This document shows, piece after piece, positions 23,009 to 31,400 of a DNA stretch of 37,620 nt (positions within the stretch are counted from its first letter, which is position 1; every line of letters starts with the position of its first letter). The notes below the pieces were generated by a model. That model was not told where the DNA came from. It made no database searches and saw only the letters and a list, made by a program, of their open reading frames with translations. The stretch spans positions 248,180 through 285,799 of the forward strand of contig BFEA01000064.1 of assembly GCA_003427395.1 (NCBI GenBank), written 5' to 3'. Both the position numbers and the translations under genes were made by a program. The DNA comes from Chara braunii. Its lineage: Eukaryota; Streptophyta; Charophyceae; Charales; Characeae.

Positions 23009-23593
23009 AGGAAGGAATGGGGGCAATCAATGCTTAGAGGGGCAGGGATGCAGGCAAACAGTCTCGTCTATCACCTTGGCATATTGCGGTACAACTGCTC
23101 GACAGAAGACAAATGGCGACGAAGCACATTTCCGACCTCCCAAGTGGGAAAACCGATGATGATGAAGAAGAAGAGTAGTTTGAAGTTGCCGTTCGATTGG
23201 CTTGATTCCAAGCTCAAGCTCAAGCTCAAGCTCAAGCACAGGCCATGGCCGCCAAGCATGTGCAGACCTCTTTCACTTAACAGCCTTGTATAGCGATCGG
23301 AACAGACTTCAAATTGTCCCAGAACCTAGGCAATTTATCGCCCAGAGGTCCGAAGCACACACTCACAACGCGACCAACTAGCCGACCATGGGAACATTCT
23401 CACCTGCAAGCAGAGTGTTTGCCCCCACTGAACAGCACGCCTGCGTGTTGCCGAGGAAAGGGATCAGATGACTTCTGGCACCACTGCATTTACGCACCAG
23501 CATTAGGATGCCGGTCCCATTGCCGAAGAAACAGTCCGCGGCTGAAGGCAAAGGATCCTTCCAGCAGACAGCACACACACTTTTCGGCTGTCG

Positions 23594-24050
23594 AGTGGGA
23601 ATGCACACACCTTGCTGCAAAATCGAATGTCCATTCAGCTCCTGGCTCCAGCACAGATCAGAGCCTATTGTTATTTGCCATCCATCCGACTGGCTGCCGT
23701 GAATAGCTCCCCTGGCATTGGCCTAGTGGCTTCATGGTCCACACATGTAAAAACTGCTACTACAGAGGGCCCGAATCCTGCTCGGTCCAGCAATTGTTAG
23801 GGGCTACTCACTGTGGCATGTGACTACCGTGCCTCAGAGGGAACGCACACCTTGCTGCGCAATCAAATGTCCATTCGGCTCCTGGCTCGAGCACGGAGCC
23901 GAGTGTATTGTTATTTTGTCGCCCATCCGACTCGCTGCCATGAATGGTTCCCATGGCATCGGCCTAGTGGCTCAATGGTACACGCAAGTCCCGAACCTGC
24001 TCGATCCAGCAAGGTTAAGGGCTGCTTTACTGTGGTATATGACTACCACA
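23594..24050. repeat. 240-bp tandem duplication containing tRNA-like sequence
   Basis: Copy 1 (23594-23833) and copy 2 (23834-24050) share CACACCTTGCTGC, AATGTCCATTC.GCTCCTGGC, CCATCCGACT.GCTGCC.TGAAT and GGC.TCGGCCTAGTGGCT. Each holds one tRNA-like segment. Divergence and a deletion in copy 2 show that it is not recent. Confidence 0.9.
23720..23791 (+). repeat. tRNA-like SINE fragment 1
   Basis: The sequence GGCCTAGTGGCTTCATGGTC, then ACACATGTAAAAACTGCTAC, then CAGAGGGCCCGAATCCTGC has A-box-like TGGCTTCATGG and B-box-like GCCCGAATCC at tRNA spacing, about 72 nt in all. It is related to the fragments at 23961, 28515, 30130 and 30382. Confidence 0.6.
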
Positions 24051-24105
24051 TGTGAATGGCACACGTGTAACTGCTAATACAGAAACCAAAAGTTTGAATC
24101 CCTCA
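23961..24105 (+). repeat. tRNA-like SINE fragments 2 and 3
   Basis: GGCCTAGTGGCTCAATGGTA contains a perfect A box (TGGCTCAATGG). A second partial copy, GTGAATGGCACACGTGTAAC then CTGCTAATACAG, ends in AGTTTGAATCCC, one base from a B box. The tRNA body seems internally duplicated. Confidence 0.6.
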
Positions 24106-24579
24106 CGATGCCATGACGTTGGGCACTGCTCCCCTTTTTTAAGCAGTTTCCGCTGTTATAAACAACGATAGTGAGCCCCTAGGGATGGCTAAAACCGAGA
24201 GATGACCATGCTACTTGGGAGCTCCACATAACACTGCCCCTTGGGATAGCTGAACAACCAACGGATGGGCTGCACCCCACCACTCACTCGCCAGACTGAA
24301 GAAAGACACACAAACGGTGAGTGCGTCTTTTTACCTTGTAGTTGAAGATGGACTCGTCATTTCACACGCTTGGTGCGTAGTAGTGCAGCAGCAAGGCCCA
24401 ACGGCAGGAGGGAAGCTCTCTCTGCCCTCCCAGCTGCAAAGACGGCGTGGAGTCTGCCAAGTTGCATAGCATTGCTGTAGCAACCTCTCTAAGGCCCGCT
24501 GTGAGGTCGATGGTAAAGCATCCAAACAGCACGCACGCATCAGAATTCACCAAGCAGAAACAAACTAAGTTAACTAACT
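24106..24579. other. TPST 3' flank
   Basis: This is the region downstream of the minus-strand TPST stop codon. I see no unambiguous AATAAA signal on the coding strand close to the stop. No other gene was recognised. Confidence 0.5.
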
Positions 24580-27372
24580 CTAGTTACCTTTGGGCTTGGG
24601 ATGCGGGGAATCGATGGCCAGGGCCTCCCTGGTCTCAAGAGCATTCAGACGGCATTGCCATTTCCGACCCTGTTGGTGAAGCAATCTCCAAGGCCGTGAG
24701 ATCAAGACGAAGCACGCCCAAAAACACATATGCCACCAAGACAACGCCGAGGCCGAGGACGGTCTTCTCCTTGGTCGCCCGGGTAGGAACACGATCATTC
24801 GACCCGGAGCGCGCACCGATTTTCCAAACCCAAAGTTCACAACCGCTAGCATCACGGAGGCGACGCTCAGTCCCAGAATGACAATACCCACGAGGCCTGA
24901 CATCCTCAACAGCCCCTGGTGATGAGCGGGAGCAACGGCCTCCTCTCGCATCAAACTCGCTGCGATCGTACGGTCTGCTGCTTCTTGGATCTTCGGGTCT
25001 TTCCGATCGCTGTTATGAAGGAGTCCGCCTGGGTTCTGCTGAAACCTTCTTGCAGGATCCAGCAGATATCTCCTCACGACGGGGGTTGAGTTCTCACTAC
25101 CCATCTCGGGTGCCACCTGGTCGGTTTTCGAGGGGCCTGACTCTCTATTCAGAACCTTCTGAGGGGGCAAGATCCCATGTGTTATGGACGAGACTTCCTC
25201 CGTCATACCCATCCTTCTAGGGGATAACGTGGAGTCACCATCGTCATTCAAGATGCTCCCGTGCGTTATGGACGAGACTTCCTCCGTCATACCCGTCCTT
25301 CCAGGGGATAACGTGGCGTCACCATTGTCATTCACGATGCTCCCTGCCATCGGCAGCTCGAGAGGCGGCGCACCCTCCTGTCCTTCTGCGACTGTACTCT
25401 GGACTTCAACCTTCCCATGGAGGACAGCAGCGAGCTTTGCCCGAGATTGATTAAACAGTTCCTGAGCATAAGCGTGCAGCTTCATATCCAGGTGATTCAG
25501 AGTTCGAACCCGCTCAAGGGCATCAGCGGCTATCTGCATGCGGGTCTCCTTTGAGAACCAGATGGGCCACAAATTTCGAAAGGCCGCGCCGCGCCGGGTG
25601 ATGTACTTTTCCTTCTGGTCTGCCACGCATGTACGGTAGACCTGCAGTAAGCGTGACTCGTTGGGAAAACTTGTCTGGAAGTTTTGGAGAAACGCTGACA
25701 TAGCCAGAATCCCCGCTCTGTCTCTAGGCTGCTTGCTTTTTCTCAGAATCGCGAGGGTCCTTGCTACAGCATCAGAATAACGCTTGGAAGGGGGTTGTGC
25801 AACCCCCTGCAGGTTACCTCCGCCCCTACCAGTCATATATCTCCCCAGGGTGGTGGCCAACATGATGGCAGATTCTTCATGGTGCTCAGTCAGACCGACA
25901 AACGGCATGGACTTGAGTCGACGCTTCGCCAGGTCGAGAACGCTTTCCCCCAAAATAGGAAACAAGGAGATGCATGCGCGTATGTCCTGCGCCTCCTGGT
26001 CATAGGAATTGCTGGTCAGTCCTGCAACCTGGAAGGTGGCCCCATTGTGGAGCAGGTCGGAGACGATGGGATGATCGACAAACTCCGACAGAGGCATAAC
26101 AAGACTGTTATTGTACATGGGAAAGCCTGGAGGAGAGGGTGCCAGCCAGAAGGGATGCTGCTGTGGCGGTGGAGGCGGCAGCTGTGAGAGATTGAGTGGC
26201 TGCGGTTGCACTATAGCTTGTTTCCGCATATAAAGTTGAGGACGCAATTGCACCCTCGGCCAGAGATCGCCGAGCATGAAAGGCACAAGACGGCTCCAAG
26301 GCCAGACATCCATCGTAGACACCTGGTCTTTCACGGGTCCAACGCTGGTTTTTTTTTTGGTGGCCATGGCCTTTGCGATGGTTCTGTTACGCTCTGCTTC
26401 CTTCCACTGGGCCTCTCCCATGGGCAGCACACGGGACGCAACTTCGAGGATGAATTCGTAGGCCGACAGCACTCTGTCGACGGGTTCTCGCAAGTTGGTT
26501 GTGATCGTGGTCTGTATCGTTCCGAGCTTCTCTGTGACCAAGCTGTAGTCATCATGCGAAGACAAAAGATGGCACCGCGGCTGCCCAAGGTTCAGCCGCA
26601 GCATGTCGTACGACCTCGGGCACCTCTCGAGAGGCGTAAACATGGGTTTCAAGAAGCAATGGTGATAAGATCTTCCTCCTGTGCGGGGGACGTGCAAGAA
26701 GAAGAGAAGATCTTTGATTTTCCATGGATAATTACGGTCCGGAGAAACAACGGACTCGCGCTCTCTCATGACTGCAATCTGCCTCTCCACCCATGAGTTC
26801 ACCATGGTTGAGCATGACCCATAATCGCGTGCTGGCAGTTCGCCGGCGACCGAAGATACCACCACCGCACCAAGCATAATGAATGCTACAATGCAGCATC
26901 TTCTGGCAAGCGAGCGCAGCAAACACGGCGACAACTGGAATCGCACCAAGGCCGACAAACACGACAACAACAACACGAGACACGAAGACCATGGCCACCA
27001 AGGTGACAGCAACTGCGATGAAGACCCCAGTGACATGCTCTCAAGTGATAAAAATACATTGTCTTCATCCTCTTGCTGCAGCTGCTTCCAACGCTGCGGC
27101 CGATGCTGCTGCTGATACTGCTGCCGACAGTGCTCCTGCTGCTGAGCCTGTTGACTGCAGACAAAGCTACTTCGCGGCTGGGCTTGCATCCTCTTGCTTT
27201 CTCCTTGGGAGTGATCAGCAGAACTGGGCCAACCTGTCCACATTGTTGATGTCAATGGTGGACGTTCATGTTCTTCCGATCCCCCCAGCACAGAAGAGAG
27301 GCTGCCACATGGCGCGCAGTCCCGCTCCATCGTTCGCATTCTCGTTTCTTCCCACGGGTTCACAGTCTCCAC
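24580..27372 (-). CDS. TPST: Plant-type tyrosylprotein sulfotransferase (TPST)
   Basis: Predicted Golgi enzyme that transfers sulfate from PAPS to tyrosines of secreted peptides; in land plants TPST activates PSK, PSY and RGF/CIF hormones. Two hydrophobic stretches (about 129-145 and 158-177) precede ELPARDYGSCS, where the lumenal part of plant TPST begins. The 5'-phosphosulfate loop is FFLHVPRTGGRSY (224-236), and the 3'-phosphate site LREPVDRVLSAYEF (294-307). TPST-typical blocks follow: DVWPW (355-359), HNGATFQVAGLT (442-453) and LGESVLDLAKRRL (474-486). A Gln/Pro-rich insert covers 384-425, and a 28-residue repeat occurs twice at 677-732. A membrane span lies at about 826-848, giving type I topology as in Arabidopsis TPST; several N-glycosylation sequons are lumenal. 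At 930 residues it is much longer than the roughly 500 of Arabidopsis. Met113 is an alternative start nearer the signal sequence. The frame has no intron. The tail after the span may be non-native, because the last codons AAAGGTAACTAG resemble a splice donor. Confidence 0.92.
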   Translation of the reverse strand: METVNPWEETRMRTMERDCAPCGSLSSVLGGSEEHERPPLTSTMWTGWPSSADHSQGESKRMQAQPRSSFVCSQQAQQQEHCRQQYQQQHRPQRWKQLQQEDEDNVFLSLESMSLGSSSQLLSPWWPWSSCLVLLLSCLSALVRFQLSPCLLRSLARRCCIVAFIMLGAVVVSSVAGELPARDYGSCSTMVNSWVERQIAVMRERESVVSPDRNYPWKIKDLLFFLHVPRTGGRSYHHCFLKPMFTPLERCPRSYDMLRLNLGQPRCHLLSSHDDYSLVTEKLGTIQTTITTNLREPVDRVLSAYEFILEVASRVLPMGEAQWKEAERNRTIAKAMATKKKTSVGPVKDQVSTMDVWPWSRLVPFMLGDLWPRVQLRPQLYMRKQAIVQPQPLNLSQLPPPPPQQHPFWLAPSPPGFPMYNNSLVMPLSEFVDHPIVSDLLHNGATFQVAGLTSNSYDQEAQDIRACISLFPILGESVLDLAKRRLKSMPFVGLTEHHEESAIMLATTLGRYMTGRGGGNLQGVAQPPSKRYSDAVARTLAILRKSKQPRDRAGILAMSAFLQNFQTSFPNESRLLQVYRTCVADQKEKYITRRGAAFRNLWPIWFSKETRMQIAADALERVRTLNHLDMKLHAYAQELFNQSRAKLAAVLHGKVEVQSTVAEGQEGAPPLELPMAGSIVNDNGDATLSPGRTGMTEEVSSITHGSILNDDGDSTLSPRRMGMTEEVSSITHGILPPQKVLNRESGPSKTDQVAPEMGSENSTPVVRRYLLDPARRFQQNPGGLLHNSDRKDPKIQEAADRTIAASLMREEAVAPAHHQGLLRMSGLVGIVILGLSVASVMLAVVNFGFGKSVRAPGRMIVFLPGRPRRRPSSASALSWWHMCFWACFVLISRPWRLLHQQGRKWQCRLNALETREALAIDSPHPKPKGN
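25177..25344 (-). repeat. 84-bp in-frame tandem duplication within TPST
   Basis: Two 84-bp units encode GSIVNDNGDATLSPGRTGMT / GSILNDDGDSTLSPRRMGMT, each followed by EEVSSITH. The unit is a multiple of three and keeps the frame. It sits in the variable stalk between the catalytic domain and the membrane span. Confidence 0.95.
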
Positions 27373-27462
27373 CTCACACTTCTTTCCTGTCCCTTATACC
27401 TTCGTTTCTTGCCATGGATCCTCGGCTTTCACCTTTTCCTCTTTACCTTTCCTCCCGGATGA

Positions 27463-27468
<6 letters not shown>

Positions 27469-27549
<81 letters not shown>
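27469..27549. promoter_or_regulatory. (CT)n/(GA)n tract in the TPST 5' region
   Basis: About 40 CT units on the plus strand, that is (GA)n on the TPST coding strand, end about 97 bp upstream of the ATG. GA tracts in plant leaders and promoters are bound by BBR/BPC proteins, and a pure mirror-repeat of this length can form triplex DNA. Position and composition are seen; a regulatory role is inferred. Confidence 0.6.
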
Positions 27550-27550
<1 letters not shown>

Positions 27551-27724
27551 AACTGAAAGGTCTTGGAACCATCGATATCAACAGAGGTGAAAGAGTGGTG
27601 GGGATGGCGATAAGCAATAGACCATAAAGAAAAGGGGGAAGAGACGAGGGGGTGGGGCTCAAATGAACGCGACAAATGCAAGGCACATCTTCTTGCTCAT
27701 GCGTTTACTGTTCAATTAGAACAA

Positions 27725-28180
27725 CCTAGAGCACCCCATCCCCTGCTGCACCACCCACCTCTTCCTATTGATAATGGAAGGCATATAGGTAGGGCCAGTC
27801 AGCTTATCTCTTATCTCCTTAGAGCTTTGGAACCATCTCCCTTTCTCCCAAAACCCTGTCCCCCTCGCCATCCATCCCCTCTACCTCCTCCCAACACCCG
27901 TCCTTCTGCCCATCTTCTCCTCTCCCAACACGCACTCATTCTCTGTTGCACCAGCCTCTTACCATTCGGAATGAAAGACCGGACCCGACAACCTACCTCC
28001 TTAGAACTTAGGAAACACCTCCTCTCTCTCCTCTCTCTCTCCTCTCTCCCCTCCTCGCAAAACTCACCCTCGCTACCCATCTCCTCTTCGTCTCCCACAC
28101 CCTCGAATAGACCCCACCCCACCTCTCTACTTGTAGGTATACATAGCATAGCAGGCCATGACACCCCGCACTTTTTCCTC
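27725..28180. repeat. Degenerate CT-rich tandem repeat upstream of TPST
   Basis: Three loosely similar units of about 185 bp have TGCACCA.CC.CCTCTT, a purine-rich patch and CTCCTTAGA.CTT..GAA in the same order (starting near 27745, 27945 and 28110). Divergence is high, so unit limits are approximate. Confidence 0.45.
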
Positions 28181-28422
28181 CTGCAAGAGTAATGGACATA
28201 CACAAGGACACAAGAACAGCTTGTGCATCAGGATGACCCCCCCCCACCAAAAAAAAAAAAGGGGAAAAGAAGCACAGCAAAAAGGAAATTAAAAAAAAAG
28301 GGAAAACAAACAGAGACCAGAACGACTTAAAAAAATGGGGCGAGGGGGGGAAAACAACGATCAGGACAACTTCGAGAAATACAGAAAACTGCAATGAGGC
28401 TGTTCAAACCCTCTGTGCGTTC

Positions 28423-28453
<31 letters not shown>

Positions 28454-28514
28454 CGTGTGTGGGTGTCTTTAAAAAAGGGGTTAGTGCCTAACCTGATTGC
28501 CCATTCATCTGATT
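28181..28514. other. Intergenic interval with homopolymer runs
   Basis: It holds C8/A12 runs near 28229-28260 and a T run of about 28 (28426-28453). No gene was seen. Confidence 0.55.
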
Positions 28515-28575
28515 CAACGGGATTCGAATGCTTTCTATAACAGTTACAAGTGTGGTGAACTCAGCCCCAGGGGCT
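28515..28575 (-). repeat. tRNA-like SINE fragment 4
   Basis: The minus strand reads GGGGCTGAGTTCACCACACT, then TGTAACTGTTATAGAAAGC, then ATTCGAATCCC, a perfect B box. The spacing and middle section match the fragment at 30382 (GGCTGAGTGGCACAC..TGTAACTGTTAGCAAACAG). Confidence 0.6.
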
Positions 28576-29701
28576 GGGTGTGATACTCCGCCTTTTTCTC
28601 CTTTTTTTCGCTTTTTTTTTTCCTTCTTGTTTTCTTTTTTTTTCTTGTTTTCTTTTCTTTTCTTGTTTTCTTCTTTTTTCTGTTTTTTATTTTTTTTCCC
28701 TCCCGGAGGATTTTTTTTCTCAATTAATTGACAAAAACATTTGACACGCTACAACAAGGGGGGGAAAGAAAGATGCAAGGAAGATGAGCAATAGCGAACT
28801 TAAGCAATCAAACAGCATCATACACATAAGACCAGATNGTCGTGACCTCGAACCAAAAGCAGAATTGCATCACAAGTTTCACCAAATAAGAATACACCAG
28901 AAGCTCATAATTGACAATGCTGAAATAGTCTCATCATCATCATCAACGAAGAACCAATGTTGATATCCTATCTGGCGCTCGGCGCCCAGACTACAGATGG
29001 CAGATCCTATCTAGCCTAGACTACAATGCCGAAAATGACGACAACAGCTCTCCTGAAGTACGAGCAGACAGCGGACAATGCCGCACGCTTCCAGCACCAG
29101 GTATGTCTCTCGCATCACTCACAACCTCGTTCCCCAACACACAGATGCCACATGCACCCAAGGACCACCATGCGCCACACCCAGCCTACAGCAGCGCAGC
29201 TNGGCTATGGCTGCCTGCTCCTTCCAACTCGCCCGTGAGCGCGTGAGTGCAAGCCAGCTTCAGCGCAGCAGCGCTTGCGCAGAATTCAGCCAGCACCCGA
29301 ATCTCCAATGTGGAGGCAGGCCCTTTGCTATATGGAAGTGGCCTGCCAGCTGCTGCGATGGGCCTGTCCCAAGAAGCTTCCCGTAGGCCCCAGTAGGCTG
29401 AGGCCCAGTCCAAACGAATCAGGCCCAGGGCCTGTGGTGGTTACTTGTGCCCAACTGTCCTCGGCTTGTGTTTGGCCCAGATCCCGTATCCAGCCCAGGG
29501 CCTGCCTTCCATAACTGGTGCTGCGCAACCGCCTGAATTTTCCTCAGTTGCGCGGCCACCGAAATAGGGGCCCTCAGGCCCTCGTCGAGCCTGCCTTCAC
29601 TTAGGGCGGCCGATGCATATCAGAGCCAAAAAGGGGCTCATCGGGCCTTGGCCTCGCAAAGAGGAAAAGAAAAAAGCAAGGCAAAGTCCTTTGGCATTCT
29701 G
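28576..29701. other. Intergenic interval; T-rich tract then mixed sequence
   Basis: 28590-28720 is almost pure pyrimidine (T-rich with C and G breaks). Ns occur at 28838 and 29202. The remainder has short frames only and no recognised family. Confidence 0.5.
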
Positions 29702-29786
29702 TTAAGACTGGAACGATACAGAGAAAGAAGATTAATTTAATTAGCATGGCCATGAGCAATAATGACACGCATAAATCGAGAAATTA
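29702..29786 (+). pseudogene. U6 snRNA pseudogene, copy 2
   Basis: It matches U6 at CTGGAACGATACAGAG, AAGATTA, ATTAGCATGGCC, AATGACACGCATAAATCGAG and AAAT. The 5' stem is mostly lost. It has a 4-nt insertion in the ACAGAGA box (ACAGAGAAAGAAGATTA), a further AT-rich insertion/duplication at GATTA..ATTAGC and a decayed GGCCATGAGCAATAATG. An A-rich stretch follows. Non-functional. Confidence 0.8.
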
Positions 29787-30129
29787 AATAATAATAAAAA
29801 AAGACAAGAAAAAGCACAAGAAAACAAGGAGTGTCAAAAATGACTTCTTTCGGCTTAAAAAATATATATTTAAAAAAAAAAAAAGTAAAAGAGTGTCAAA
29901 ACACCAAGAGGGCCCTGGCCCCTACAGCGTGATGGTTTAGGGTTTACTACTCCGCCGTAAGTTACCTCCGCCCCTCCTCCCCCTTACTCTTCCCTCCTCT
30001 CCGCTCAATCCTCCCTCTTCTCCAATATTGCGCCCAGGTGCATAGCTCTGCGTTTTTCACACCTATAACGCAGGCGAGCTCGGCCCAATGACTGATGCCA
30101 CTTTGCCTTTCTCTAGAGGCCACTTGCTG
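29787..30129. other. Intergenic, A-rich then CT-rich
   Basis: No recognised feature; A-rich up to about 29900, then a C/T-rich block at 29965-30030. Confidence 0.5.
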
Positions 30130-30180
30130 CCAGCAGCTACAGTTGGTAAACAGATCACGGATTCGAGTGCTGAGGCCGCT
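30130..30180 (+). repeat. tRNA-like SINE fragment 5
   Basis: CAGTTGGTAAACAGATCACG and GATTCGAGTGCTGAGGCC (B box GATTCGAGTGC) match the minus-strand fragments at 34331 and 34452 (GGTAAACAGCTCACGAGTTC..CTGAGGCC). Confidence 0.6.
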
Positions 30181-30229
30181 TGTCGAAAGCAATTAGAATA
30201 TAGGCAGGTCCCAACTGAACATCACTCAC

Positions 30230-30342
30230 TACCCGTCGTCACTCGAATACAACGTACGGTCATTTTTTCGCCGTATCTAGACTGAAAGATGCCCCAAATA
30301 CAGCTATAATGACAGTGCGTTTTATTCGGGTTAAGACGGGCA
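30230..30342. mobile_element. Palindromic MITE (family M, copy B)
   Basis: The left arm ACCCGTCGTCACTCGAATAC continues AACGTACGGTCATT. The reverse-complemented right arm GCCCGTCTTAACCCGAATAA continues AACGCACTGTCATTATA. The imperfect terminal repeats are about 38 bp and enclose a short spacer. It lies between two SINE-like fragments. Confidence 0.75.
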
Positions 30343-30381
30343 ACAGTTGGCAGCAGATGTTCTCGCTTGGACTCAGCCCGT

Positions 30382-30452
30382 GTGGCGGCTGAGTGGCACA
30401 CACACATAGACCTGTAACTGTTAGCAAACAGATCGCCAGTTCGAGTCAGATG
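30382..30452 (+). repeat. tRNA-like SINE fragment 6
   Basis: TGTGGCGGCTGAGTGGCACA, then ACCTGTAACTGTTAGCAAAC, then AGTTCGAGTCAG (B box). CTGT/ACAG can pair as an anticodon-like stem. Confidence 0.6.
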
Positions 30453-30668
30453 TGAAAGGGAAAAAAAAGTGGGTCACTTCGCGAAGCAGTCGAAAGCTTA
30501 ACCCACCACCACTACCCCTTTTTGGTTTTCTCCAAAAACGAAAAAAAAAGGGTAAAAAAAAAAGTGTCCCTTCGAGAAAAACCGGGTCGACCACTCGAAC
30601 CCCCATCAAAAAGAAAAAACCTGCGGCCTTCGTCCCATCGTTAATCCAATTAAGTGGTTGATTGGTTC

Positions 30669-30707
<39 letters not shown>

Positions 30708-30781
30708 AAGAGATTAAAAAATTGGTTCATCGATTAAATGATTGGTTGGTTGATTAAATGATTGATTGATTGATCGATTAG

Positions 30782-31014
30782 AACATGGTTGGAAAGTTCT
30801 TCGAGGACGCGCGGTCAAGGATTAAGCAGATGATAATAATTGTCCGCTACCGTCGATTAATTGATTAATAGATCGATTCTTTGATTGATTGATTAAATGG
30901 TTGATTGATTGATTGATCGATTGATTGATTGATTGATAAGATCATGCTTGGAAGGTTCTTTGAGGACGCGCAGTCGAGGATTAACCAGATGATAATCATG
31001 ATTGTCCGCTACCG

Positions 31015-31048
<34 letters not shown>

Positions 31049-31189
31049 ATTAATTGATTGATTGATCAAATGATTGATTGATTGACTGATTAAATCACTG
31101 ATTAATTGATTAAAACATGCTTGAAACGTTCTTGGAGGATGCGCCGTCGAGGATTAACCAGATGATGACAATGGTTGTCCGCTACCGTC
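30782..31189. repeat. Three conserved 75-bp blocks spaced by TGAT arrays
   Basis: The blocks at 30782-30854, 30940-31015 and 31112-31189 share ACATG.TTG.AA.GTTCTT, GAGGA.GCGC.GTC.AGGATT, AACCAGATGAT and TTGTCCGCTACCGT. Their spacings are 159 and 173 bp. They are joined by TGAT-type sequence of different length, so this is a higher-order repeat. The only length difference between the blocks is three bases. Confidence 0.92.
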
Positions 31190-31215
31190 TTCGCCCAAAA
31201 TAGAACGCCCAGTCA
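31180..31215. mobile_element. MITE family M, single arm (copy C)
   Basis: CTACCGTCTTCGCCCAAAAT followed by AGAACGCCCAGTCATTATAA matches the outer and inner arm sequence of copies A and B. No second arm was found. It overlaps the end of the third 75-bp block and runs into the CAGCAG block. Confidence 0.6.
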
Positions 31216-31400
31216 TTATAATCAGCAGCAGCAAATGCCAGCAATTTTAGGTAATAGCCAGCAACCGCCTCGTGTAATCAGCAGCAACTGCCACGTGTCA
31301 TCAGCAGCAAACGCCAGCGGGGCAATCGTCGGTGATTGGCAGCAACGCAAGTGTAATCAGGAGCAGCAACTGCCATCAATCAGCAGCAATGGCAACGTGA
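31216..31400. repeat. CAGCAG-containing short tandem repeat
   Basis: Irregular units of about 24 bp follow the form TAATCAGCAGCAACTGCCA with CGTG or GCGG endings. Five or six units are recognisable. Confidence 0.75.

Noticed and set aside
24447-27590. Several plus-strand frames of 60-235 codons opposite TPST
   Set aside because: They are antisense shadows of a GC-rich coding region. One includes the (CT)n tract as Ser-Leu repeats.
30782-31189. CRISPR-like array
   Set aside because: The blocks are about 75 bp and too diverged. The spacers are tetranucleotide repeats of one kind, not unique sequences, and the context is eukaryotic.
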